64,000 bases of DNA from Flavobacteriaceae bacterium. Lineage in GTDB: Bacteria; Bacteroidota; Bacteroidia; Flavobacteriales; Flavobacteriaceae. The DNA lies in the NCBI GenBank assembly GCA_013373635.1, contig JABXHN010000003.1, forward strand, positions 124,001-188,000, given 5' to 3'. Under the pieces are notes generated by a model. That model made no database searches. It saw only the letters and a program-made list of their open reading frames with translations, and was not told where the DNA came from. Of this stretch, positions 1 through 7,431 are shown in pieces; position 1 is the first letter of the stretch, and each line of letters begins with the position of its first letter. The position numbers were made by a program, and so were the translations under genes.

Positions 1-499
1 CACCTTCTTCAGCTGGTTGAAATATGAATTTTACGGTACCGTGAATTTTGTCTTTGTTTTTTGAAAGAACTTCGGCAACACCCATTAAAATGGCAGTATG
101 CGTATCGTGACCACAGGCGTGCATAACACCTACCTCATTCCCCATGAAAGTCGATTTTACACTAGATTTAAAAGGTAAATCATTTCGTTCAGTAACAGGA
201 AGTGCGTCGATATCGGCTCTAAGACCAATTACTTTTCCAGGATGATCTCCTTTCAAAAGACCAACAACTCCTGTATGAGCTACATTTTCGGTTACTTCAA
301 TTCCTAATTTTCTAAGGTGAGTAGCAATTTTAGCGGCAGTTTTAAATTCTCTATTTCCGAGTTCAGGGTTTTGATGTATATCTCTTCTCCAATCAATCAC
401 TTTTTGTTCTAATGACTGATAGTCTTTTTCAGCAATTTGATTTTGAGCTTGCACAGATAAAAAGCTCATTGAGATCCAAGCAAGTAGTAGTTTTTTCAT
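1..499 (-). CDS. M20-family amidohydrolase (N-terminal part; runs off the window start)
   Basis: Partial gene: the ATG (complement of 497-499) and about 166 codons lie inside the window and the C-terminus is beyond base 1. The protein opens with a short signal peptide (MKKLLLAWISMSFLSVQAQ), so it is exported. It continues with the M20D pattern of hippurate or indole-acetyl-amino-acid hydrolases: a WRRDIHQNPELG segment, GLRADIDALP, MHACGHDTHTAILMG (metal-binding His and Asp) and FIFQPAEEG (metal-bridging/catalytic Glu). The family is metal-dependent and removes N-acyl groups or hydrolyses amide bonds of amino acids; the substrate cannot be read here. It is transcribed away from uvrD. Confidence 0.88.
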   Translation of the reverse strand, partial: MKKLLLAWISMSFLSVQAQNQIAEKDYQSLEQKVIDWRRDIHQNPELGNREFKTAAKIATHLRKLGIEVTENVAHTGVVGLLKGDHPGKVIGLRADIDALPVTERNDLPFKSSVKSTFMGNEVGVMHACGHDTHTAILMGVAEVLSKNKDKIHGTVKFIFQPAEEG

Positions 500-550
500 T
501 GGGTTTAATTTTAAGAAGTTTAAATATATAAAAATCAGATGAATAATGAA

Positions 551-582
551 GTGCTAAAAGAATGTTTATAACTCCTTAGCAC
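551..582. repeat. inverted repeat between the divergent amidohydrolase and uvrD genes
   Basis: Seven-base arms GTGCTAA (551-557) and TTAGCAC (576-582) flank an 18-base spacer in the 138-base gap between the two divergent genes, about 55 bases before the uvrD ATG. The downstream arm is followed by AATG and six T residues. It could be an operator or a leader hairpin; nothing in the sequence decides. No other element was recognised in this gap. Confidence 0.4.
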
Positions 583-637
583 AATGTTTTTTAGGACTGA
601 ATTTAAATAGTTATTTTCACCCTCTGAAACAGGCACC

Positions 638-2968
638 ATGCAAGATTATATCAAACAACTTAACGAAGCACAACAAAAGGCAGTCCTACACAAGGATGGA
701 CCTTTAATGGTAATTGCTGGAGCGGGTTCAGGAAAGACTAGAGTTCTGACGTTTAGAATTGCTTATTTGATGTCTAAGGGAGTAGATTCGTTTAATATAC
801 TTGCACTGACTTTTACCAATAAGGCTGCACGTGAAATGAAGAACAGAATTTCCTCTATAGTAGGGGGTTCTGAAGCTAAAAACTTATGGATGGGAACCTT
901 TCATTCGGTCTTTGCTAAATTACTTCGTGTCGATGGTCATCATTTAGGGTATCCTTCTAATTTTACGATTTACGATACTCAAGATTCTCAACGCCTTATC
1001 GCATCGATTATCAAAGAAATGGGGCTCGATAAGGATGTTTACAAATACAAGCAAATACAGCAGCGTATATCTTCCTACAAAAATTCATTGATTACGGTAA
1101 AAGCTTATTATAACAATCCTGAGCTAGTAGAAGCAGACGCCATGGCCAAACGACCACGAATGGGTGATATCTATCAAAATTATGTCGATCGTTGCTTTAA
1201 GGCTGGAGCTATGGATTTTGATGATTTATTACTTCGAACCAATGAACTGTTGACTCGTTTTCCAGAGGTCTTGTCCAAATATCAAAATCGCTTTAAATAC
1301 ATCTTAGTGGATGAGTACCAAGACACCAATCACTCTCAGTATTTAATTGTCAAGGCGCTTGCAGATCGATTTCAAAATATCTGTGTGGTTGGAGATGACG
1401 CGCAGAGTATTTATTCTTTTAGAGGAGCTAACATCAGTAATATTCTCAACTTTCAACGCGATTACGACAATGTAGCACAGTATCGATTGGAACAAAACTA
1501 CCGATCGAGTCACACCATTGTAGAGGCTGCTAACTGTGTCATTGCCAACAATAAAAATCAGATCGAAAAAAAGGTTTGGACCGATAATGCACTCGGATCA
1601 CCCATCAGTGTTAACTGTAGTGTTACTGATGCAGAAGAAGGCCGCTTTGTTGCAGAACAAATCTTCGAAGGTCGAATGCAACAACAGCGATCCAACAGTG
1701 AATTTGCAGTGCTTTACAGAACAAATTCACAATCGAGAGCGATTGAAGACGCCCTTAGAAAAAGAGATATTCCCTACAAGATTTTTGGTGGTCTATCCTT
1801 TTATCAGCGCAAAGAGATCAAAGATGTTCTCGCTTATTTAAGAGTGATTGAAAACCCCAGTGATGAAGAGGCTTTAAAGCGTATTATCAATTTTCCAGCA
1901 AGAGGAATCGGTCAGACGACTATCGATCGTTTATCCCTTGCTGCGAATCACTTTAAAAAGTCGATTTTTGAAGTGATGGAGCATGCTGATAAAATTGAAG
2001 ATCTCAATATCAATGCAGGAACCAAAAGAAAACTCAATGATTTTGTAACCATGATTAAGAGTTTTCAATTGACTAATAGTACTGCTGATGCTTTTGTACT
2101 CACAGACCAGGTAGTTAAAAAGACAGGTTTGTTCTTAGAATTTAAAAAAGATGGTACACCTGAAGGGATCGCCAAACTCGAAAATATCGAAGAACTTTTA
2201 AACGGTATTCAGGACTTTGTCAATGGACAAATAGAAGTGGATGGTCAAGATGGTAAGCTATCGGAGTTTCTTGAAGATGTTGCCTTAGCTACAGATATGG
2301 ACAAAGACACCTCTGACGATGACCGAGTTGCCCTGATGACGATTCACTTAGCTAAAGGATTGGAGTTCCCTGTCGTCTTTGTCGTTGGTATGGAAGAAGA
2401 CCTTTTTCCATCTGCAATGAGTATGAACACTCGAAGTGAATTAGAGGAGGAGCGAAGACTGTTTTATGTAGCTCTTACAAGAGCGGAACAACAGGCCTAC
2501 CTCACCTATGCTCAAACCAGATACCGATGGGGTAATCTAATCGATTGTGAACCGAGTCGCTTTATTGAAGAGATTGACGAATCCTATCTCAATTATTTAA
2601 CACCTAAAAGCAATTACAGGTATAAACCACAGATCGATGCTGATATATTTGGAGAGTTCGATAAATCAAAGCTACGACAAACCAAGCCCACTCCAGGTAC
2701 ACCACCGACTCATCACAAGCCTAATCAAGAACAACTCAAGCGTCTTCGCAAATTAAAACCTGGTCTTGCAAACCCTAAAGAAAAGAAAGACAGTGCTTTG
2801 AATTTAGAACTACAGGAAGGAACAAAAGTAAAACATATGCGTTTTGGTAACGGAATTGTTCTTAACTTGGAAGGAATGGGTACTGATAAAAAGGCTGAAA
2901 TACAATTTGAAACAGGAGGTACTAAAAAGTTATTACTTCGTTTTGCTCAATTAACGATTATTGAATAA
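638..2968 (+). CDS. uvrD: UvrD/PcrA-type ATP-dependent DNA helicase (SF1A)
   Basis: 776-residue 3'-5' DNA helicase of nucleotide-excision and mismatch repair and of replication-fork clearance. Visible motifs run in SF1 order: Q-motif LNEAQQKAV near residue 9, Walker A GAGSGKT at 28-34, LALTFTNKAAREMKNR, the DEYQDT Walker B near 225, GDDAQSIYSFRGA (motif III), LEQNYRSS (IV), MTIHLAKGLEFPVVF (V) and ALTRAEQQAYL (VI). The final ~60 residues form a basic tail with the GTKVKHMRFGNGIV segment typical of the PcrA/UvrD C-terminal domain that binds RNA polymerase. The stop overlaps the next start by one base (TAATG), so it is probably co-transcribed with the Sua5 gene. Confidence 0.95.
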   Translation: MQDYIKQLNEAQQKAVLHKDGPLMVIAGAGSGKTRVLTFRIAYLMSKGVDSFNILALTFTNKAAREMKNRISSIVGGSEAKNLWMGTFHSVFAKLLRVDGHHLGYPSNFTIYDTQDSQRLIASIIKEMGLDKDVYKYKQIQQRISSYKNSLITVKAYYNNPELVEADAMAKRPRMGDIYQNYVDRCFKAGAMDFDDLLLRTNELLTRFPEVLSKYQNRFKYILVDEYQDTNHSQYLIVKALADRFQNICVVGDDAQSIYSFRGANISNILNFQRDYDNVAQYRLEQNYRSSHTIVEAANCVIANNKNQIEKKVWTDNALGSPISVNCSVTDAEEGRFVAEQIFEGRMQQQRSNSEFAVLYRTNSQSRAIEDALRKRDIPYKIFGGLSFYQRKEIKDVLAYLRVIENPSDEEALKRIINFPARGIGQTTIDRLSLAANHFKKSIFEVMEHADKIEDLNINAGTKRKLNDFVTMIKSFQLTNSTADAFVLTDQVVKKTGLFLEFKKDGTPEGIAKLENIEELLNGIQDFVNGQIEVDGQDGKLSEFLEDVALATDMDKDTSDDDRVALMTIHLAKGLEFPVVFVVGMEEDLFPSAMSMNTRSELEEERRLFYVALTRAEQQAYLTYAQTRYRWGNLIDCEPSRFIEEIDESYLNYLTPKSNYRYKPQIDADIFGEFDKSKLRQTKPTPGTPPTHHKPNQEQLKRLRKLKPGLANPKEKKDSALNLELQEGTKVKHMRFGNGIVLNLEGMGTDKKAEIQFETGGTKKLLLRFAQLTIIE

Positions 2969-3591
2969 TGGCGGAATTTGTAAAAATATATCCTGAAAAT
3001 CCCAATGAGAAAGCTATTGCAAAAATAGTTGATGTTCTCAAAAATGGTGGTGTGATTATCTATCCTACCGATACCGTTTATGCAATGGGTTGCGATATTA
3101 CCAATAACAAAGCACTCGAAAAACTTGCTCGCCTTAAGGGTATTAAACTTCAAAAGAATCGATGGTCCTTTGTATGTGAAGATTTTAGCCATCTTTCCGA
3201 CTATGTCAAGCAAATAGATGGAAGTACCTTTAAATTAATCAAAAGAGCCTTACCAGGTCCCTATACGTTTATTCTTCCAGGGAGTAACAATCTTCCTAAA
3301 AACTTTAAAAATAGAAAAACAGTAGGTATACGTATCAGTAGTAATTCAATCGTTCAAGCAATACTCAAAAAGCTTGGAAACCCTATAGTAACAACTTCTA
3401 TCTATGATCAGGATGAAATCATTGAGTATACCACAGATCCCGAAATCATCTACGACAATTATAAAAATCAAGTCGATCTAATTATCGATGGAGGTTTTGG
3501 TGGAAATATTCCCTCTACAATTGTGGATCTCACGACTTATGAACCAGAGGTGATCAGAGAGGGCAAGGGTGACATCAATAGCATTTTATAA
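2968..3591 (+). CDS. Sua5/YciO/YrdC-family protein (threonylcarbamoyl-AMP synthase-like)
   Basis: 207 residues with the YrdC fold signature: GGVIIYPTDTVYAMGCDI near residues 28-45, then KNRWSFVCEDFSHLSDYV, LPGPYTFILPGS and TVGIRISSN. The family makes threonylcarbamoyl-AMP from threonine, bicarbonate and ATP for the t6A37 modification of ANN-decoding tRNAs. The length fits the short YrdC/YciO branch rather than full-length Sua5 (about 340 residues). Whether this copy makes the tRNA precursor or is the less-understood YciO paralogue cannot be settled without seeing the rest of the genome. It is translationally coupled to uvrD (1-base overlap) and is followed by a strong hairpin. Confidence 0.85.
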   Translation: MAEFVKIYPENPNEKAIAKIVDVLKNGGVIIYPTDTVYAMGCDITNNKALEKLARLKGIKLQKNRWSFVCEDFSHLSDYVKQIDGSTFKLIKRALPGPYTFILPGSNNLPKNFKNRKTVGIRISSNSIVQAILKKLGNPIVTTSIYDQDEIIEYTTDPEIIYDNYKNQVDLIIDGGFGGNIPSTIVDLTTYEPEVIREGKGDINSIL

Positions 3592-3596
3592 TAAAA

Positions 3597-3623
3597 AAAA
3601 GCAGCATGATGAATGCTGCTTTT
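3597..3623. terminator. bidirectional intrinsic terminator between convergent genes
   Basis: Symmetric hairpin: AAAAGCAGCAT, 5-base loop GATGA, ATGCTGCTTTT. It has runs of A before and T after, so it reads as a Rho-independent terminator on both strands, ending the uvrD-sua5 transcript (+) and the ompA-type transcript (-). It is the only convincing terminator between any convergent pair in this window. Confidence 0.9.
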
Positions 3624-3645
3624 CTAAAGTTATTTAAAGTGTAGC

Positions 3646-4482
3646 TTAGTTAATCGCTACATCTTTTAATCCTTCTTCAATCATATCGTAGAATTGATCA
3701 ACTCTCGGAAGAACTACGATTCTCGTTCTTCTGTTTCTAGCTAAATCATCTTTCGATACTGGAATGTATTGTGAACGTCCTGCTGCAGTCATACGAGCTG
3801 GATTCACACCGTAATCGTTTTGTAAGATACGAACCACTGAAGTTGCTCTTTTGACACTGAGATCCCAGTTGTCAACTAAATCTCCTTTTGCAAAGCTGCG
3901 TTTGTCTGTATGACCTTCTACCATAAATTCGAAATCTGGTTTGTCATTAACAACCTTAGCAACTTTTTCTAAGACAGCTCTAGCTTTTTGTGAAACTACA
4001 TAGCTTCCAGTGTTAAAAAGTAATTTGTCAGAAATAGAAACAAATACAACTCCTTTTTCAACGTCGATTTCGATGTCTTCATCATCGATATTACCGAGAA
4101 CACCTTTAAGGGATTGAACTAAAGCGAGGTTTACAGAATCTCTTCTAGTGATTGCTTGGTTTAATTTTCTAATGGTTAAATCTTTTTCTTTAAGACTTTC
4201 TAACGAACGCTCAAGGTTATCAGCACCTTTAGAAGTAAGCGTAGTTAAAGATCCTAAATTATTGATGAGTTCTTGATTATTGGCTTTTAAATAAGCGTTT
4301 TGATCTTCTAATAATTTTAAACGAGCTGTGTCTTCCATACAACTGTTCAGTTTAACAGTAGCTGCGTCTAACAATGATTGAACATCTCTGTTTTGAGCTT
4401 CTAATTCAGCATACTTCTTTTGAGGTACACATGAAGTAACCAGAAGACTAAGTGATAATAATCCGAATAGTGCCTTTTTCAT
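3646..4482 (-). CDS. OmpA-family peptidoglycan-binding lipoprotein
   Basis: 278-residue envelope protein. It has a lipoprotein signal with lipobox LVTSC (Cys18), a long heptad-like helical segment from about 25 to 115 rich in Leu, Glu, Lys and Asn (probable coiled coil), and a C-terminal OmpA/MotB domain from about 135 to 265. That domain carries the peptidoglycan-binding signature MVEGHTDKRSF near residues 187-196, followed by LSVKRATSVVRIL and AAGRSQYIPV. The likely role is to tether the outer membrane to the cell wall non-covalently. It stands alone, ending at the bidirectional terminator. No porin barrel is present, so this is not a classical OmpA. Confidence 0.9.
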   Translation of the reverse strand: MKKALFGLLSLSLLVTSCVPQKKYAELEAQNRDVQSLLDAATVKLNSCMEDTARLKLLEDQNAYLKANNQELINNLGSLTTLTSKGADNLERSLESLKEKDLTIRKLNQAITRRDSVNLALVQSLKGVLGNIDDEDIEIDVEKGVVFVSISDKLLFNTGSYVVSQKARAVLEKVAKVVNDKPDFEFMVEGHTDKRSFAKGDLVDNWDLSVKRATSVVRILQNDYGVNPARMTAAGRSQYIPVSKDDLARNRRTRIVVLPRVDQFYDMIEEGLKDVAIN

Positions 4483-4529
4483 AGTGATTTTTAATAATTA
4501 ATAGGGTTTTTAAAGCTTATGCAAGTTAG

Positions 4530-5528
4530 TCAAAGTTTGGTTAAATCAGAAAATTTTTCTTTACCCAAAACAAAATAGGAGTAAACGATTGAAAAGTGCC
4601 TGTAATAATGAGGTTTAGACTTGGATTTGATTCTTTTTTTATAGATGGATTTAGCGTGATAATAAAAGCTAAAATGAGCCTTAATAATAGCTAGGGTATG
4701 TTTTGCTTTGCCTTGTAACAGAAAGACGATTCCAGCAACTCCATCAAGTATCAATCTCGACAATACGATTACTAGGGCATGAAGTAGGGGAAGGTTTTTT
4801 AGAATATTAAAGAGTGAATTTCTAAAGTTTAAAAAGGTTTTCTTGGGATTCATATTACTCAGAGTAGAACCACCTAAGTGATATACTTGAGAGGATCCAA
4901 TATAGTAAACTTGATAGCCTTGATTGTTGGCTCTCCAACAAAGATCGATTTCTTCTTGATGAGCAAAATAACTCGAATCAAATCCTCCTAAGGATTTAAA
5001 TACAGAGGAGCGAACAAACATACAGGCTCCAGTTGCCCAAAACACCTGTCTGCTATCGTCGTATTGTCCCTTGTCCTCTTCCAAATGCTGAAATACTCTT
5101 CCTCTACAATATGGATAGGCAAAGAAATCCAAATATCCTCCTGCAGCACCTGCGTATTCAAAACGTGTCTTGTCTTTGTAATCTAGGATTTTAGGTTGTG
5201 CAATAGCGATTTCCTCTTGTCGTTCGAATAACAATTCAATTGGCTCTAACCATCCTTCAGTTACTTCGATATCAGAATTCAACAAACAAAATAAGTCCTC
5301 TTCTAAGTTTTCAAGAGCCTTATTGTAACCTACAAACCCGTAATTTTTGTCGAGTTGAATCCATTTGACATTAGGAAATAATTCAACAACTGTTTCCTTA
5401 GAATGATCAGTGGAACCATTATCAGCAACGTATATTTGAGCTGACTTACTGTGTTTTACCACAGAGGGTAAGAACCGCTCTAAAAGGGTTGCACCATTCC
5501 AATTGAGTATGACAATAGCTGTTTTCAA
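4530..5528 (-). CDS. family 2 glycosyltransferase
   Basis: 332 residues. The N-terminus AIVILNWNGATLLERFL with VADNGSTDHS is the GT-A nucleotide-sugar fold of GT2 enzymes. LLNSDIEVTEGW (about 82-93) supplies the metal/nucleotide-binding acidic pair, and HQEEIDLCWRANNQG near 190 is the ED-type catalytic region of rhamnosyl-/GlcNAc-transferase-like members. A hydrophobic stretch around 245-270 suggests membrane association. Donor and acceptor are unknown; cell-surface polysaccharide or O-antigen-like glycan synthesis is the usual role. The next gene upstream on this strand is 11 bases away, so co-transcription is likely. Confidence 0.88.
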   Translation of the reverse strand: MKTAIVILNWNGATLLERFLPSVVKHSKSAQIYVADNGSTDHSKETVVELFPNVKWIQLDKNYGFVGYNKALENLEEDLFCLLNSDIEVTEGWLEPIELLFERQEEIAIAQPKILDYKDKTRFEYAGAAGGYLDFFAYPYCRGRVFQHLEEDKGQYDDSRQVFWATGACMFVRSSVFKSLGGFDSSYFAHQEEIDLCWRANNQGYQVYYIGSSQVYHLGGSTLSNMNPKKTFLNFRNSLFNILKNLPLLHALVIVLSRLILDGVAGIVFLLQGKAKHTLAIIKAHFSFYYHAKSIYKKRIKSKSKPHYYRHFSIVYSYFVLGKEKFSDLTKL

Positions 5529-5539
5529 TGAGCTGCAAA

Positions 5540-5986
5540 TTAAGCTTTAAAATCAGGAATTTCAGGTGTAAAACTGTATTTTTCTTCCTCGTAATTGATT
5601 TGGCAATAATAGTGTTTTAAACCGTTACTCACCATTAGATAATTGGATTTTAACGAAAGATTATAACGAGCAATTTGATCGAAAACCTCTTGAGTGATTT
5701 CAACTGTAGGAGCTTTGCATTCTACTAAAAGTTCAATACCTCCATTTTTATCAAATACAACGATATCATAACGCCTGGTCATTTGATTGACTTCTAGTTT
5801 TTTTTCGACGTTAATATGACTTTTAGGGTAGTTCTTGTAATGTATTAGATAGTGAACGATATGCTGACGTACCCATTCTTCAGCTTGTAAGATCACAAAC
5901 TTTTTACGGATGATATCAAAGATATAGGTTTTATTTTCGCTATTTTTGAAACGAAAGTCAACACTGGGTAAATTCAGTTGATTCAT
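5540..5986 (-). CDS. stand-alone type I restriction HsdR-N-like (PD-(D/E)xK fold) protein
   Basis: 148-residue protein matching the HSDR_N_2 type of stand-alone domain. The nuclease-fold residues are visible: Asp74 in RRYDIVVF and the Glu89-Cys90-Lys91 triad of LLVECKAP, an (D)...(E)xK arrangement, followed by a helical QIARYN segment. There is no helicase, methylase or specificity subunit nearby, so this is not a restriction system. In flavobacteria such proteins commonly sit next to holA, as here (divergent, 22 bases apart). The cellular role is unknown; a DNA-processing function is inferred only from the fold. Confidence 0.75.
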   Translation of the reverse strand: MNQLNLPSVDFRFKNSENKTYIFDIIRKKFVILQAEEWVRQHIVHYLIHYKNYPKSHINVEKKLEVNQMTRRYDIVVFDKNGGIELLVECKAPTVEITQEVFDQIARYNLSLKSNYLMVSNGLKHYYCQINYEEEKYSFTPEIPDFKA

Positions 5987-6008
5987 ACTACAAATTTCAA
6001 CATTTTAA

Positions 6009-7010
6009 ATGGAAGAAGTAAATAAAATTGCTTTAGATATAAAAAACAAAAACTTCAAGCCCATCTATTTTTTAATGGGTGATGAGCCTTATTATATCGA
6101 TAAGCTATGTGACTTTATTCCAAATAGTGTGCTTCAAGAACACGAACAAGCATTTAATAAGGTTGTTTTTTACGGAAAGGATTCCAAGTTGGATCAAATT
6201 GTAAATCAGGCAAAGCAATTTCCGATGGGAGCAGATTATCAAGTAGTGATGGTCAAAGAAGCACAACACCTCTCAAGAGAAATTGATCAATTGAGCAGCT
6301 ATGCAGAACAGCCACAACCCTCTACTATTTTAGTAATCGCCTATAAAAATAAGAAGTTAGATAAACGCAAGGCCTTGTACAAATCCCTTGTAAAATCTTC
6401 AGTAATTCTCGACACAAAGAAACTCTATGACAATCAAGTCCCCAATTGGATTCGAACCAATGCTCAAAAGAAAGGCTTTATGTGTTCTCCGATTGCTTCT
6501 CATTTGTTAGCAGAATATCTAGGGACCGATCTTTCTAAGATTGACAAAGAATTGGAAAAACTTTCCTTAGTACTCGAAAAAGGTTCTGAAATAACCCCAG
6601 AAGTTATTGAGAAAAACATTGGTATTTCTAAAGATTACAATGTTTTTGAGCTAAAGAAATCGCTTGCTGAACGCAATATTGAAAAGATTTTCAGAATTGT
6701 TCAATACTTCTATCAAAATCCTAAAGAGCACCCCTTTGTGGTCACCATTGGTATCTTACATACCTTCTTTTCGCAACTGATGCAATATCACAGTTTAAGT
6801 GATCACTCTCCAAAAAACGTTGCGAGTTCATTGGGAATTAATCCATTCTTTGTCAGTGAATTTACTACTGCAGCCCATCACTATCCGATTAAAGAAGTAA
6901 GTAAAATACTCAAAGCACTTCGTGAAATGGATCTCAAAGGAAAAGGTGTTGGTTCTTACCAAATGAGCAATGAAGACCTTTTAAAAGAATTGATCTATAA
7001 AATCCTCTAG
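6009..7010 (+). CDS. holA: DNA polymerase III delta subunit (clamp-loader HolA)
   Basis: 333 residues. It belongs to the delta family: the opening KNFKPIYFLMGDEPYYIDKLCDFI corresponds to the degenerate P-loop region, then VVMVKEAQHLSREIDQLSSYAEQP, TTILVIAYKNKKLDKRK-type and LDTKKLYDNQVPNWI segments, and the C-terminal collar helices (YNVFELKKSLAERN, LLKELIYKIL). The delta subunit opens the beta sliding clamp within the clamp-loader complex. Its stop overlaps that of the convergent DoxX gene by 4 bases (CTAG at 7007-7010). Confidence 0.9.
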   Translation: MEEVNKIALDIKNKNFKPIYFLMGDEPYYIDKLCDFIPNSVLQEHEQAFNKVVFYGKDSKLDQIVNQAKQFPMGADYQVVMVKEAQHLSREIDQLSSYAEQPQPSTILVIAYKNKKLDKRKALYKSLVKSSVILDTKKLYDNQVPNWIRTNAQKKGFMCSPIASHLLAEYLGTDLSKIDKELEKLSLVLEKGSEITPEVIEKNIGISKDYNVFELKKSLAERNIEKIFRIVQYFYQNPKEHPFVVTIGILHTFFSQLMQYHSLSDHSPKNVASSLGINPFFVSEFTTAAHHYPIKEVSKILKALREMDLKGKGVGSYQMSNEDLLKELIYKIL

Positions 7011-7384
7011 GACTTATCAATACTGATTTTACCAGGTCCAAGGATACTAATCAATAAAAAGCTCACCAAATAAATCACAGAAAGCTCTTGTTTTCCAAAT
7101 CCATCGTTTAAGTGAACAATGAATGCTGCTACAAACATGGTAGCTATTGCCGGTATGGTAGCCAATCGAGTTTTGTAGCCTACGATGATAAAAATAGGAG
7201 CGATAACTTCTGCAATCACAGCAAGAATTAAAGTTGGTAATTCTCCAATTCCAATAGGATTTGCGAAACTAAAATCTCCATTGAGTAATTTAATTGCCTT
7301 AGAGCTTCCGTGAGTCAACATAGAAGCTGAAATTACAACTCTAAAGAGAAGCAATCCAAAGGATCTAAAACTTGATGTGTTCAT
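7007..7384 (-). CDS. DoxX-family membrane protein
   Basis: 125 residues with four predicted membrane helices (about 8-28, 48-68, 74-92, 97-116). The DoxX pattern is clear: LLLFRVVISASMLTHGSSKAI, then EVIAPIFIIVGYKTRLATIPAI. DoxX-type proteins are small inner-membrane proteins linked in various bacteria to quinone or sulfur redox chemistry and oxidative stress; no specific reaction can be assigned here. It is monocistronic or first in its unit, overlapping the holA stop by 4 bases. Confidence 0.82.
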   Translation of the reverse strand: MNTSSFRSFGLLLFRVVISASMLTHGSSKAIKLLNGDFSFANPIGIGELPTLILAVIAEVIAPIFIIVGYKTRLATIPAIATMFVAAFIVHLNDGFGKQELSVIYLVSFLLISILGPGKISIDKS

Positions 7385-7431
7385 AGCTGTTGTATTGATT
7401 TGAATTCAATATATAAATTCTTTTTGAAAAT

